Assembly (NCBI GenBank): GCA_030522415.1
Contig: CM060113.1
Span: 2,814,967-2,878,966 of the forward strand
Reading direction: 5' to 3'
DNA from: Channallabes apus
Taxonomy: Eukaryota > Chordata > Actinopteri > Siluriformes > Clariidae
DNA length: 64,000 nucleotides
Part shown: in pieces, positions 32,600 to 44,854 of the stretch
Layout: each line of letters opens with the position of its first letter
Position numbering within the stretch: the first letter of the stretch is position 1
Made by a program: the position numbers and the translations under genes
The notes under the pieces: generated by a model
What the model saw: only the letters and a program-made list of their open reading frames with translations
Databases searched by the model: none
Told to the model about the DNA's origin: nothing

Positions 32600-32930
32600 T
32601 GATGAGGACTCACAGGATTGGGACTAAACAGCTGTGTGTCCATAAGAAAACCACATGTTAGTGAGACTCATCAGAAAAAGGGCTTCAGTTTGCTAGAGAG
32701 CATAAAGGTTGTACTTCGCAGCGATGGAAAAAGGTCATGTGACCTGATGAGTCCAGATTGACCCTATTCCAGAGTGATGGGCGTGTCAAGGTAAGACGAG
32801 AAACACGTGAAGCGATGCACCCATAATGCATAGCGTCCACTGTACAAGGCTCTGGAGGTCGTGTTATGATCTGGGGTTGCTCAGGTCTACACTCAGCAAT
32901 GTTATGTGACAAAAAAATAAAGTCAGCTGT
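32600..32930 (+). mobile_element. Tc1-like transposase fragment
   Basis: It includes GGGACTAAACAGCTGTGTGT, CAGTTTGCTAGAGAGCATAA, TGATGAGTCCAGATTGACCC (first catalytic aspartate region), GTGATGGGCGTGTCAAGG and GGTCGTGTTATGATCTGGGG. The last is the conserved stretch before the second aspartate, which is not reached. Same family as 17861-18515. Inactive. Confidence 0.65.
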
Positions 32931-32944
32931 CCAATTCATCACTG

Positions 32945-32952
32945 GCTACATG

Positions 32953-32985
<33 letters not shown>

Positions 32986-33182
32986 CAGGCCATTTGGAAA
33001 TGGCAACTCTGCATGTATTTGGACTGTAGGAGGAAACCAGAGCACCCAGAGGAAATCCCCAAGCATGGGAGCGCATGCAAACTCCATGCACACAGGCCTA
33101 AAGCAAGATTCAAACCTTTGCCTCTGGAGGTGTGAGGCTCTATAGTAGGTGAAGCCTAACCTCTATGCAATCGTGCCACCTG
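32945..33182 (-). mobile_element. DANA/mermaid-like SINE with internal CA repeat
   Basis: Minus-strand SINE core (complement of TTTGGACTGTAGGAGGAAAC, CATGCAAACTCCATGC) with the head end at CAATCGTGCCACC. A CA microsatellite at 32954-32984 replaces part of the tail, having grown from the SINE GTGT stretch. Confidence 0.65.
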
Positions 33183-33189
33183 AAGACTT

Positions 33190-36100
33190 ACACCTTTTAC
33201 TGCTGATTCCCATAATTTTTACATAAACGTTTACTTGCTTGTTAAAATATCAATACTTACATAATATTTTGCGGTGCCTTCATTGTAAAAGCCTTTAGAT
33301 TAGAACATTTCTTAGAAACCTGTGATTTGCAGATGCCCTGCTGTCAGAACTAGTTTAAAAGAAAACTAATCAACACCTTTCAACCAATCAGAATCAACAA
33401 TAATGTTTGATACTGTAGTTCTACTATGTAATTAACCTTTGTGAAACTCCTAAAGCACTTAATTTTCTAATGACACCTTAACGTTCCCTTTCCCAGTGTA
33501 TGAAAAGTGTTTTGTGCCGTCATTAATACCAGCTGAAACTGTATATGTGTAATGTGGTCATGTTGGAACTGTGACAGCATGCTAATTACATTTCACAAAG
33601 ATCTGCAATGTAGGAATCTTTCACAGAAATCCAGCATATATTATTCTCACCTCGGTAGCTTTATAATCACAGTTTGTGTTGTTAATGGATGGTGAAAAAG
33701 TGAAAGTTGCATGACATCGTTATCACTATAGAATGTGGACCTTTTGGATTCTCGTATGAATATTCCTTCCTGTGCTCATTTGTTTCTATAAATTGTGTGA
33801 TATTGATACATAAATCATTTATAATGTATTTTCAGAGATTGGCTCAGTTTAAAGCTTTTTTTTTCTCTTTTTTTTAATTCAATATTAGTTGTGCAGTGCT
33901 AGCTCAGAACTGAACTGAAATTAAAAAAAAAATTAAATTATACAAGCATACAAGCAACTCAACTGAGTTGAACCAAATGCCAGCTTTTGCCCTTGTGCAC
34001 TGCGTGTATGTCTGGCATCGGGGCCATAAGTTACGAATACATCCGGGAGTCATTCAAAACTTCTTTGCATGAGTGGAAAGCAAAGTTAAGCAAGTTTATA
34101 TTTTTTTTGTGGGTTTAATTTTGCATTTTGATTTGGTGAAGACATAGAACCACGGATCACAAGATTGTTATCAGGCACAGTAGCAAGCAGAAGCCAGAGC
34201 CACTTACATTTATTTTTTGAGCAGCCAGTGCCAAGAGGAATTATACATTTAGATTAAGTGAGGTTTAATGTCTATTTATTTCATATTTAACTTCATTTAC
34301 ATGTTATTTATAAATGTTTTTATTGTTTTTATATGCAAAAATATGATTGTCATGCTGGAAATTGGTAATATTGGTAATATTTTTGGGGGGGCTGGAAAAG
34401 ATTATTTGCATTTGCATTATTTCATATTTCATATTCAATATTATTGCACAATATGAAATTTCACCTTCAGAATGGATTCAATTTGTATTCCGAGGTACCA
34501 TTGTATTAACCAGAAGGAATTGCAGGACATGAGAGATGCAATTTCAGTATCAACCAAAACCTTGACCAAAAAAATACATTTTCAGCCTACAGTAGGCTTG
34601 AACACTAAGACTGTGTCTGAGTTGGAAAGATGCTTCACAATTGTGAGGTTTTGTAAGAGAAAGCACTGAAACCTGATTTCATATTTATTATACAAGGTAC
34701 CAACAAAAAACCTGCACGTTTTGATCAGAGTAGGTGTGGCAGATCACAAAATATCTGCAGGTACTATATGGTTAGTATTATATCCCATTCTTTCTAGAAA
34801 TTTACACTCCCACCCTCTAGACTTGGTAGTCATCTTACTCATAGTTAAAGCAAATATATAATTTAATTTTTTCTTTAATTCGATTAGTACTTTACATTTA
34901 TCAAAGCTCAGTTCAGTACACTAGCTACAAATGACATGTCCAGCTTCAGTGCTTTTTTGCGGCTAAGCTGTTAATGAGGAAACAAAAGTCAGTATGTTTT
35001 CTTGCACTATGCATTCGTTCTTAAAATGCACTCAGGCAAAATAGTGGCTGGAATTCTGAATGAAGGGTGCAATGTGCACAGGGGCACATACTGTAGGAAT
35101 TTCTTTCCACAAAGTTCAACTCCAGCCTCATTGGACTCTGAGAACAAGTCTTGATTTGCCTCTTTGAGCCGGCATTGTGCCGCTGAGCTGAATCTCAAGT
35201 AGTGATAGCGATATGCAATACATGACTCACACAGCACAGCACAGGTCACGGTGGAATTCACTCCACCACAGTGCATGGGTTTGACTTACTTTTTATTTAT
35301 CTATAAAGGACAAAAATGTATATATAAAATAATAACTGTGCAAGGTTTTCCTTTGGGAGGGATGCTTAAAACAAACTTTTACTCTTTGTACAAAATTGGC
35401 CCATTAAAGCATAGAAAAATAAAAACTGACTTTTCTTAGCATAGCCTTATGCATAGTTAACAAAATTCTCTTTCTTAACAAAATCCCTATGCACTGCAGT
35501 TCGCTTGAATGTAATGTCAATATTATTGCTAGACCTTTTTTCTATTTTTTTTTTTTGTGGGCTGGTTCTATTTATCTATCCATCTCTATTTCACACTATA
35601 CAGTATGCATTCATTATGAGTAAAATAACATGGATTTCTTAATATCAGCTAATGAGAACTGACATTTGATGAAGCCGAGGATGACTGCTTATTAATAATA
35701 ATCCGTGAAGGACTACACGTAATATGAAAGTCTCATTTAGTGACATTCAGTGCCACTATTTACTCAGCGGTGTCCCAAACGACATCGAATCATACCAAAG
35801 GGTGTCAAATGTAAGTACATTCATGAAACTTGGTACTGTTAAAGATACAATCACTTAGAAAGACTAGATATGTATTGAGTAGTGAGAAAGAACTCCATGA
35901 GATGGCATGGGGAAGAACGCCAACAATAGAAAGATCACACCTTCTTCTACAGTAGGTGACATGAAGTAACAAGAATATTAGAATTTTCTGCTAAAAAAAA
36001 AAAAACAGACCATATGAGGATCATGTTCATCCTTTATGGACGCTCTGATAAAGCAGTTGTAAAGAGCAGAATGTTCATGTTCACCATACAGAGACGTGTG

Positions 36101-37323
36101 ACCTTAGAGGTCAATCAGACAGGAGATAAACCGAGCCAGTGAGAACGTCTTGACTCGAGCAACCTGGCTGACTCTCAGAGTCGAGGCCTTGTCTGTCAAG
36201 TTGTGCTGGCAACCACTGACAGCTGCCCGATGAAAAGTTTAAACATGTGACACCTTCAAAAGAGCGTATTCCTCATGCCCTTCTTCTTGAGTCTTATTAA
36301 TATTCTTGGAGGATAATGTACAGTATGTAAAATACAGTATAAATGTATAGATGACAGTCATCCAGGCTTCACTGAGCATCCTTCGCAGAAGCACACATCA
36401 AACATGCCTTTGTGACACACAAAGATGTTATTTATGTTGACAGCCATCCCAATTCCGGTTATCAGCGAAGTGTGTTTGTAAGCTGAGCGCCTGTCACACA
36501 CTAAAAATCCATACTCCATTTGCCTGATTCTAATCACTCCAGCTCTCATCCAGTCCAAGTCCTGAGTCTGTTTATCAGCGTAGAGGAAAAGAAAACTTGT
36601 TATTTGGCGACTGGGTTCCAATGAGCGCTATCTGATGTGCCTGCAATGTCCTTTTGAGACGGCAAAGAAAAAAAAAACTGGCTGTTGCTGAGGAGCATCT
36701 TCATTTGTTAGCTTCCAGCACTGACAGGAAAGGTCAGAGCAAAGGGCTAAATAAGACACCAGTGTGTCGAATCCAGAAAAAAAAAAGAAAAAAAAGCAAG
36801 GCCTGGAGTTTTAACTCAGTCTCCAGGAAATGTATTTCGAAACATTTGCCACTTTCTTGTAAGATGATGGGACATGAGTGCAAGCATTGCAATTATAGAT
36901 GTGGTTGGTCTCATTAAGGAAATGTGCAAACAACCATTTGGACCAAACTAAGCAGCCCATTAGGCCGTTCAGTGAAAATGAAGCAGATATTTGAGTTTGC
37001 TTATCGTTCATCTCATTTTTTTTATAGTAAATCCTGCTGGTTTTTATATACTTCATATAAGATTTTTAACAATGGCATAACCAGCTTAAATTTATCACTC
37101 AAAATATAGCCGACCATCAAAAACAACCTGCCTATGCATCTGAAATGATTGACAGTTGCTTAGGTGTTTTGTATCTTCTGAAGCACCCTGGAAGCCCTGC
37201 GTCATTTCTACCAGCTATTATGTTTATGTTTTGGCCAGTCATAGTTTGAATTTAACCTATATAACAAAAAATAAGTCACTAATATTAGCTAATGTATTAA
37301 TGCTCATTCTAAAAGTAGATATG

Positions 37324-37363
<40 letters not shown>

Positions 37364-37740
37364 TTTATGGAAAGTTTATGGACTTTCATGTCCATAAACC
37401 AGTTTGATTTGAATTTGCTTTATCATGGTGGAAGTAGCCATTAGAAGATGGTAATTTGTGGCGATGAGAGGATGCACATGATCTGCTACATTACTCAATT
37501 AGTTCTGTGGCATTCAAGTTTCATTTGATTGAAACATTCCCCACACACTTATACTACCTTCATCAGCCCAGGTTTTTGCCATACGACGGGAATGGTCTAT
37601 GGATTTTTGCTCTTGTGCACCAAATTTGGGTCGCAGTCGAAATCGAGGTTCATTAAACAAGGCTACATTTTTCCAGGCCTAATATATCCTCAAATTTTGG
37701 TGATCTTCTGCTCAGTGTAGCTCAACATTTTTGTTCCTGG
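33190..37740. other. Long AT-rich unique stretch, no gene
   Basis: No recognised coding sequence or clear transposon over 4.5 kb. Notable only are an ATT repeat at 37325-37363 and less AT-rich blocks near 35000-35280 and 36360-36620. Open frames there (89 and 87 codons, minus strand) show no supported domain or splice structure. Conserved non-coding elements are possible but cannot be judged from one sequence. Confidence 0.4.
37325..37363. repeat. ATT microsatellite
   Basis: About 12 ATT units. Confidence 0.95.
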
Positions 37741-37744
37741 CTAA

Positions 37745-37990
37745 CAGAAGTAGAACCTGACATGGGCTTCTGCTGTTGTAGTTCATCAGCCTAAATGGTT
37801 GTTACTGTATGCATTCTGAAATGCTTTTCTGTTCACCATGATTGTACAGAGTGGCTACTTTTTGCCTTTCTGTCAGCCTGAAACAGTCTTTCCCAGGCGA
37901 CGTCCCTATTCAACAAAATGTTTCCTACTGCACAGCTGCCACTCACTTGATTTCTTTCCCATTTTAAGATCAGCAGTTGCACCAATACTG
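37745..37990. repeat. Interspersed repeat, copy 1
   Basis: TTCTGCTGTTGTAGTTCATC and ATGCATTCTGAAATGCTTTT resemble 49755-49850 (CTCCTGCCGTAGTCCATCC, TCATTCTGAGATGCTTTTCT). It is a dispersed teleost repeat; its class is not determined. Confidence 0.45.
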
Positions 37991-38000
37991 TACTTAAGCC

Positions 38001-38175
38001 GTTCCCTTTCAAAAGCTACACACGATGCTGCGTGAAAACGCTATGGGAACATCTTTCTGTGTTGTCGGTTGTGAAGCATGTGTGTATCAAACACGACAAA
38101 TTTTTGCATATATAACCCGGTCAGGTGATGTCATGTGATGAAGCCCACTTGCAGGTTATAAATAGGAGTGAATCT
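38001..38175 (+). repeat. DIRS copy 2 left terminal repeat
   Basis: GTTCCCTTTCAAAAGCTACA to GGTTATAAATAGGAGTGAATC. Related to copy 1 but diverged. The CRE-like site reads TGATGTCA here, one base off the palindrome. Confidence 0.8.
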
Positions 38176-38336
38176 TTTTGTCTTCGGGGTTCACGTGGGG
38201 ATCTGGAAGAGGCACATGAGACAGAGTTTGCCCTCCTTTCTCTCATGCTCTCTCCCGATCGGGAAGCTTCTCCGTCTGCCTTGCGAGCGCGCCTCGTGAT
38301 TGCGCAGGAGAGACCTCCTCCCTTGCTTCTGCAGAA

Positions 38337-38880
38337 ATGGAAGTAGTTCCCTCAGAACCCTCCTCTATTGATGACACAGAGTTTGAGGAACTGCTTGAAG
38401 TAATAACACGCGCAGTCGAGCAGCTGCATATTAATCCCGCAGAAGCAAGCTTTTCCCAAACGCTCTAAATTAGACGACAGATTTCTGTCGGGTGGCCTCA
38501 ATGATGCTCTCTCCCTTTCTTTAGCGACCTCCACAGCGAGTTAACTAGCTCTTGGAGCAAGCCTTGTTCATCCAGTGTTTTCGTGCCATCGTCTTCGATT
38601 TATTCAAGTATCGTTGATGCGGAAGCGTGGGGTTATATGATGATGCCTCAGATAGAAGAGATGCTTGCGGGCTATCTCTCTCCTGGGACATCATCTTCCC
38701 TGAAAAAAAAAAAGCCAACACTTCCCTCCAAGCCATGTAGACTTTCATCTGCCTTGTTGGGAAAAGCATTTCAGGCAGCAAGTCAAGCTGGTGCTTCTCT
38801 GCACGCCATGGCGGTCTTGCAGGCATCCAAGCTGATCTTCTAAAAGATCTGAACACAGACCTTCGGAAAATTTCATTAAG
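38337..38880 (+). pseudogene. DIRS copy 2 gag remnant
   Basis: An ATG at 38337 opens a frame containing EFEELLEVITRAVEQLHINP, equivalent to the end of the N-terminal gag segment of copy 1. It runs to a stop at about 38467. Frameshifted continuation at 38583-38843 holds SSIYSSIVDAEAWGYMMMP and GKAFQAASQAGASLH. After 38843 the rest of gag (about 150 codons in copy 1) is deleted. Confidence 0.7.
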
Positions 38881-38959
38881 AAGAAGTCCTGAGGCTCATG
38901 CGTCCAGGACCATGGGGGTGGCTCCCGGGGAGGGGCGCATAGAATTCCTTCTAAGAACA

Positions 38960-40345
38960 AAGTGTCCTCCCTGGCACCCTCAGGAGGTCGGTGTTCATGC
39001 TCCGCTGCCACTGGTGTTTCGGGCAACACCAGTCTCCAACATGAGGTTAGTATTTCGGTTATTTCCTGCCATAGTCCAGGATCCCAAACTTCTAACCCCA
39101 ACCCACTCCCCCCGTCTATCCGAAGTGCTAGAACTCGTGCCCCTTTCGGAGAAACTGAAAGCGTGGAAGCTACTGCCAGGTGTATCTCCTTGGGTATTAA
39201 GGACTGTAGAGAAGGCTACAGAATCCAGTTCGCACATCGCCCTCCGCGTTTCAACTTCGTGGACCTCCACTTCCGTGAAACCGTTAAGGGCGCACCTTCC
39301 GACTCTGGAATTTCAATGGTTCCAAGAACCATTCGCAGGCTTAACCGCTAACTGAAAAAGTACAGTTTCAAAATGTTGACTGTCAAAACAATTGTTCTCA
39401 AATCCAACCAGAGGATTGGTTTGCGACAATCGACCTGAAGGACGCATATTTTCATATAGAAAGTTCCTGAGGTTCACTTTCGGAACGAAGCTTACCATTA
39501 TCGGGTCCTTCCATTTGGCCTAACTCTGTCACCTGCACATATACAAAATGCATCCGTATTTTGTATGACATAGGCAACTGGCTGATTCTGGCTCAGTCGC
39601 AGAAGCTAGCGCTCCAACATAGGCATGTCGTCCTAGCTCATCTTGATTCTTTAGGATTGAGACTCAATGCCATAAAACATATTTGGGTGTCATGTAGGAT
39701 TCGATCGCAATGCGGGCGCAGGTGTCTCCTGTGCGTGTCGAAACCATTTCCAACTCCCTGAAGGAAACCAAGCTAGGCCAGAAATTGACTGTTCATCACT
39801 TTCAGGGATTTTTAGGTCTCATGGCAGCTGCATCCATGGTAATACCTTTGGGCCTGCTGCACATGAGATCATTTCAGTTGTGGTTAAAAGCAAGGGGATT
39901 TTACTCTGGGCCAATCTTCGGAGGCAATAAGGGTTACGTACCCTTTTCTATGTGGTTCAGACCCCAGTTTCTGACTTTGGGTCCCACTCTATGTGCGTCT
40001 TTGTTGTCGCAAGATGCTACCGACAGATGCTTCCCTCACGGGCTGGGGTGCGGTCTTAGATGGCCATCCAGCCCAAGGGAGCTGGAGAGATCATCTTCTC
40101 GTGTGCCACATCAAATGCCCCGAACTGATGGCTTTATTTGGCCCTGAAACACCTCCTCCAGCAGTCGAGGCTACCATTTCCTAGTGCCGGTGGACAACAC
40201 TACGGTCGTCTTGTACATAATTGCCAGAGCGGCCAGTGCTCGCGCCACTTGAATAAGCTAGCACACCAGGTTCTGCTTTGGGCACAGGAAGAGTTCCTGT
40301 CTCTCAAGGTGATTTACATTCCAGGGCATATGAAGTTGGCAGCTC
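38960..40345 (+). pseudogene. DIRS copy 2 RT / RNase H remnant
   Basis: Segments match copy 1 in order: KLLPGVSPWVLRTVEKATES (about 39165), FATIDLKDAYFHIES near 39420, then the active-site region near 39565 where YIDD has become YDIGN. RT thumb and RNase H follow (VIPLGLLHMRSFQLWLKA, LPTDASLTGWGAVLDGHPA). There are several frameshifts and small deletions, and the altered metal-binding site means it could not be catalytic. RNase H stops at IPGHMK, where about 500 bp present in copy 1 (end of RNase H and the methyltransferase-like domain) are deleted. Confidence 0.75.
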
Positions 40346-40860
40346 TGGAACCTTCACGCATTAGAAGAACTTATGCCCTCAAGGAGAGGGTATTTGAAAG
40401 TGGTGAATGGCGAAAGATGTAAACCCAGTCCACTGCCGAATTTTTTCAGTGCTGGAGTTCTGCAAGAAATTGTCCTCGGGCTTATGCCCTAGTACCCTCA
40501 GAATGTACATAGCCACTATTTCGGCTTGTCATGTTCTGACTGATGGGGTCTGGTTGGGACCCCTTCCAAACCACTAGAGTCAGCCCCTGTCTGGCTTCTG
40601 ACTCTTAAGATGTTTTCTTCTCATACAGTAGTTACTTCTTTCAAGAGATCTGCAGCCTCCTGTCCTGCCTAGACTTTGCCCATGCACACAGTTTTCCTCG
40701 AAGCCTCTGTCCTCCACCTTTTACATTTCCGAAGCAGGAAAGGTTTCACTTACTGTCTTCAGTACGCTCTCTTCAGATTTACATCCACTGCACTAGCCAG
40801 TGGCGTAAGTCAGAGCAGCCTTTTTTATGCCAAACGCTGTCACATCCGGTAAGAGATAGT
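40345..40860 (+). pseudogene. DIRS copy 2 tyrosine recombinase, 5' part
   Basis: It begins with EPSRIRRTYALKERVFESGE, equivalent to the core-binding start of copy 1, and continues in broken frames to CAGTGGCGTAAGTCAGAGCA, equivalent to the segment between the catalytic arginine and the tyrosine. It is cut at 40861 by the Tc1-type insertion. Confidence 0.7.
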
Positions 40861-41084
40861 ATAGTGTGTTCCAAATTATTATGCAAATTGGATGTAAGTG
40901 TCATAAACATTAAAATGTTTAGTTTTTAAATTAAACTCATGGATGGTAAACTCCAGGCTCTTTGGATCACTGAAATTAATCTCAGACACCTGCAATAATT
41001 AGTTTTCCAGATGAGCCCAATTAAAGAAAAAGTACTCAAGAAGGTTGTTCCACATTATTAAGCAGGCCACAGGTTCCAAACAAC

Positions 41085-42070
41085 ATGGATAAGAAAAAGG
41101 ATCTCTCTGCTGCCGAAAAGCTTCAAATAGTGCAATGCCTTGGACAAGGTATGAAAACATTAGATATTTCACAAAAACTCATTGTACTGTGAAGACATTT
41201 GTGGCTGATTCAGAGCCGGATTCATGCAGATAAAGGCAGAATGAAGAAGGTTTCTGCAAGACAAATTCATCGGATTAAGAGAGCAGCTGCTGAAATGCCA
41301 TTACAAAGCAGCAAACAGGTATTTGAAGCTGCTGGTGCCTCTGGAGTCTCGCGAACCTCCAGGTGTAGGATCCTTTAGTGGCTTGCAGTTGTGCATAAAC
41401 CTACTATTTGGCCACCCCTAACCAATGCTCACAAGCAGAAATGGTTGCAGTGGGCCCAGGCATACATGAAGACTAATTCTCAAACAGTATTGTTTACTGA
41501 TGAGTGTTGTGCAACCCTGGATGGTCCAGATGGATGGAGTAGTGGATGGTTGGTGGATGGCCACCATGTCCCAACAAGGCTGCGATGTCAACAAGGTGGT
41601 GCTGGAGTCATGTTTTGGGCCAGAATCATGGGGAGAGAGCTGGTAGGCCCCTGTAAGGTCCCTGAAGGTGTGAAAATGACCTCTGCAGAGTATATTGACT
41701 GACCACTTTTTTTCATGGCACAAAAAAAGAACCGTGCCTTCCGTAGCAAAATCATCTTCATGCACGACAATGCACCATGTCATGCTGCAAAGTATACCTC
41801 TGTGTCATTGGCTGCTATGGACATAAAAAATGAGAAACTCATTGTGTGACCACCATCCTCCCCTGACCTCAACCCCATTGAGAACCTTTGGAGAATCCTC
41901 AAAAGATCTATGAGGGTGCGAGGCGGTTTGATTCAAAACAGCAGCTCTGGGAGGCTATTCTGACATCCCGCAAAGAAATTCAAACAGAAACTGTCCAAAA
42001 ACTCACAAGTTCAATGGATGCAAGAATTGTGAAGGTGATATCAAAGAAGGGGTCCTATGTTAAGATGTAA
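41085..42070 (+). pseudogene. Tc1/mariner transposase, DD37E spacing, inactive
   Basis: An ATG at 41085 starts MDKKKDLSAAEKLQIVQCLG and stops soon after. 41391-41702 is open and includes VLFTDECCATLDGPDGW with the first catalytic aspartate. The second aspartate is in HDNAPCHAAKYTS (GAC at 41766) and the glutamate in SPDLNPIENLW (GAG at 41880). Exactly 37 codons lie between them, one of which is a TGA stop at 41847-41849. The C-terminus runs to TAA at 42068-42070. In the family this enzyme cuts and pastes the element at TA sites. Here several stops make it dead. Confidence 0.8.
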
Positions 42071-42204
42071 CATGCCATGTTAGGATGTTATTGATTTAAA
42101 TAGTTTTTGATTTCAGTAAATATGACCTCCTAATGCTGCAAATTCAACAAAAGCCCATTTTCAGTTCTTTACAACCTTTAAAATGTTTTAACTCTTTTGT
42201 GCAT

Positions 42205-42870
42205 TGTTACGTGCAGGTGTATGGGTGTAGTACACGTAAGTGCGCATGCGTGTCTGCTGGTGCCGGCGCGTGCGCGCGCTCTCTCTCTCCATTTTCTCTC
42301 TTTCGCTTTCCTTCTCACAGGAAGCCCCGCCCCGATTGAACGTGCTGTGACGTGCACCAGGATTGGTTGGCCCTGGAGCAGCACATCCTTTTAAGCTGGC
42401 GGATGAAAGCCGGAAGCGCGCAACTTATGCCTTGTGTGTGACTTACGTGCTCAAAAGACCGATTGTGTGTGACTTGTTGTTTGTTTGGAGAGAGAGACTG
42501 TTGTGTCATGACCCAGTGCTCTCTCACGTTCCTTTTTTGGTTTTCCTTTGGGTAGTATAGGTAATTTTCTCTTGTTGTTATTTTTTTGTATGCGTGGATG
42601 GAAGTGTTCCTCCCACGAGTGTATATAGTTTTCTTTGGTTGTAAATATTGTGTATATATTATTAACTCTTTTTTTTTGTATATAGTTATAAGGAAGCAGT
42701 AGGGGTTGGGTGCCATTTTTGTTGTCCCCCATTTTCTCCTGTTTTTGGTTTGATAGTAACAGAGTTAGTTTAGTCCTTGTATTTTGATTTATAACCTTTT
42801 CTTTGGTAGTTTAGTTAGTTTTGAGGGAGGAGATAGGGGCTCGGTTTTGTTTATTGTTTTGGCCGTAACA
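42205..42870 (+). repeat. Gypsy 5' LTR, 666 bp
   Basis: From TGTTACGTGCAGGTG to GTTTTGGCCGTAACA. It contains CTCTCTCTCC and TTTTAAGCTGGCGGATG and keeps the empty Tc1 target site TTTGGTTGTAAATATTGTG near 42640. It lacks about 160 bp present near the end of the 3' LTR. Confidence 0.85.
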
Positions 42871-42872
42871 AG

Positions 42873-42890
42873 TGGGGGCTCATCTTAAGC
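42873..42890 (+). promoter_or_regulatory. Putative primer-binding site
   Basis: TGGGGGCTC begins two bases after the 5' LTR and agrees over nine bases with the start of a tRNA-Pro-type primer-binding site. The remaining bases do not match well. Confidence 0.4.
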
Positions 42891-42960
42891 CAGTAAACTG
42901 GTTAACAGTTCTTTTTGTTTGTTTGGCTGTCTTCTTAGGTTGGACAGTAATCGGTGGAAC

Positions 42961-43930
42961 ATGGTGTTTGACCTTATAGCCTTTATGCTGGCTCCTAGCC
43001 TAGAGCAATTTGACCAGTGCCGTAAAGATGACTTGTTCAGCATTGCTGAATTTTTCGAAGTTGAGGTGCCACGCAAAGGTCTTAAAAAGGAGATAAAAAA
43101 AATATTGCTTAACAAATTAGTGGAACAACAGATTTTGCCTGGGGTGCCTGGAGAGTGTGCTGAGGACAAGGACACTTCAACGCCGACGGAGGTCGACGGT
43201 AGGCCATCACCTGCGCTGCAGTCGCCCTCCACGCCCCCCAGGCATAAGGTATTTACATCACTCACTAAAACATCAATGCATGAATCAGACCAACTTTTGG
43301 TTTTAAAAACGAGGGAGGTAGAACTGGAAATTAAATGGGAGGAAACAGAGGCTCAAAGGCTACGGTTGCGGGAGCTGGAGCTTGAGATGGAGAGGGAGCA
43401 TTTTTGGCGAGATTTCAGCCGGCTACACCGGGCTGAGAGCGCACCGGAGAGTTCCCCTGTTTCTCCATCATTCGCTCAGTTACCTGCAGCGGCTGCGCCG
43501 GGTTCTTCTTCTCTCGTTTCTGCCCCAGTTACTACCTCCCCACCCCAGTTTGATGTAAGCAAGCATATTGCTTTAGTACCAACAAACTGTTCTACGTGCC
43601 TATGAGTTGGTGCCAGAGGCTTACAGACAAAAATTTAGGTCCCATAGGAAGGCGGACAGACAAACCTTCGTTGAATTTGCCTGTGAAAAGCAAACACTGT
43701 TTGAAAAGTGGTGTGCTGCAATGAAAGCTACCACTTTTGCGGCTCTTAAAGAGTTAATCCTGTTGGAGGATTTTAAAAATAGTGTTTTTGAAAACGTCGT
43801 ATTGCACCTAAATGAGCAAAAAGACATTTTTTTTTCAGCAGCCTCTGTATTGGCTGATGAGTTTGTGTTGACACACCGTACTGTATTTTCTCCTACTTTG
43901 AGAACTGACAAATTCGCTGTCCATGGGGTT
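42961..43930 (+). pseudogene. Gypsy gag, internally deleted and frameshifted
   Basis: The first segment (42961-43605) starts MVFDLIAFMLAPSLEQFDQC, has an acidic linker, then a charged coiled-coil-like helix (REVELEIKWEETEAQRLRLR) and a proline/serine-rich stretch ending in FDVSKHIALVPT. The second segment (from about 43575, next frame) resumes at VLRAYELVPEAYRQKFR and continues to about 43930. The join lies within one or two codons, so part of the capsid region has been deleted in addition to the frameshift. Confidence 0.75.
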
Positions 43931-44400
43931 GAAGGGCAGGTAAACCCTTCAGCAGGCAGTGTGAAACCTGCAAGGGGGGGTGTTTTTAGAAGTTCACAGT
44001 ATCGCTCAAGTGGAGGTAGGGTCTGTTTTTACTGCTTAGGTGCTGATCATCTGATTTCAGACTGTGAGGCCAGGAAGAAAAAAAATCCATCTGTGAAGTC
44101 AAAGTCTGTGGGTTTTGTTAAAAGACAAGCAAAACAGGTCTTACCTGAGCAAACGGTGGCAGTGTATAAACCCTTCATGTTACAGGGGTCGGTGGCAGAC
44201 AGCCCTGAAGGCGTTCGCAGATCAGTGTCCATCCTGCGAGATACAGGTGCAGCACACTCTCTGATGTTAGCCGGTACACTCTCACTGTCTCAGAAAACCT
44301 ACACGGGCACTTATTTTATGTGGCATAGGAGCAGGCTGTATCACAGTCCCACTTCATAATATCTACCTCGAAACGGATATAGTGAAGGGGGAAGTATGTG
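43931..44400 (+). pseudogene. Gypsy nucleocapsid and protease fragment
   Basis: The same frame as the second gag segment holds CFYCLGADHLISDC, a CX2CX4HX4C zinc knuckle, then the aspartic protease motif SILRDTGAAHSLM. The frame ends at 44357-44359. Protease-like residues (GVQLILGNDLVGG) follow in another frame near 44420-44465. After that no RT, RNase H or integrase motif is found before the 3' LTR at 44855. Confidence 0.75.
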
Positions 44401-44844
44401 TCGGTATTTAACTCCCTGTTGAAGGAGTTCAGTTAATTCTGGGAAATGATCTGGTGGGTGGTGTTGTTTTCCCTCGCCCAATTGTGACAGAAAAAACAGT
44501 AACTGATGTGAATAATGATTTTGTTTACAAGTTGCCTACAGTATTTACATCATGTGCAGTTACACGTGCACAAGCACGGAAACTTGATGATGTTGTCGAT
44601 TTGTCTGATTCTTTTTTGCAAACACCTGTTACAGGAAAATTTTATGTCAAACCAACTGTGTCTGATGAAACTGTTGTACCATTACAAATGGGTCATTTGC
44701 GATTGGCGGCTGCTCAAAGTGCTTGTCCATCTTTGGTTATTTTGTTCTGTGTCGCTTTGCTGATCTACTGTATTTTGGTGTATCCTCATTTTATGTGGCG
44801 GAACTTTGTGTATGTTTTTGTCAAAATGGGAATTTTGACTTTTA

Positions 44845-44854
44845 TGGGTGGGGG
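44845..44854 (+). promoter_or_regulatory. Putative polypurine tract
   Basis: GGGTGGGGG directly precedes the 3' LTR, where plus-strand priming is expected. It is short. Confidence 0.35.

Noticed and set aside
35007..35276. 89-codon minus-strand frame with many cysteines
   Set aside because: Considered as a possible extracellular domain, but cysteine spacing fits no family with confidence and no good splice sites border it.
37156..37407. Open frame with a run of tyrosines
   Set aside because: Produced by the ATT microsatellite.
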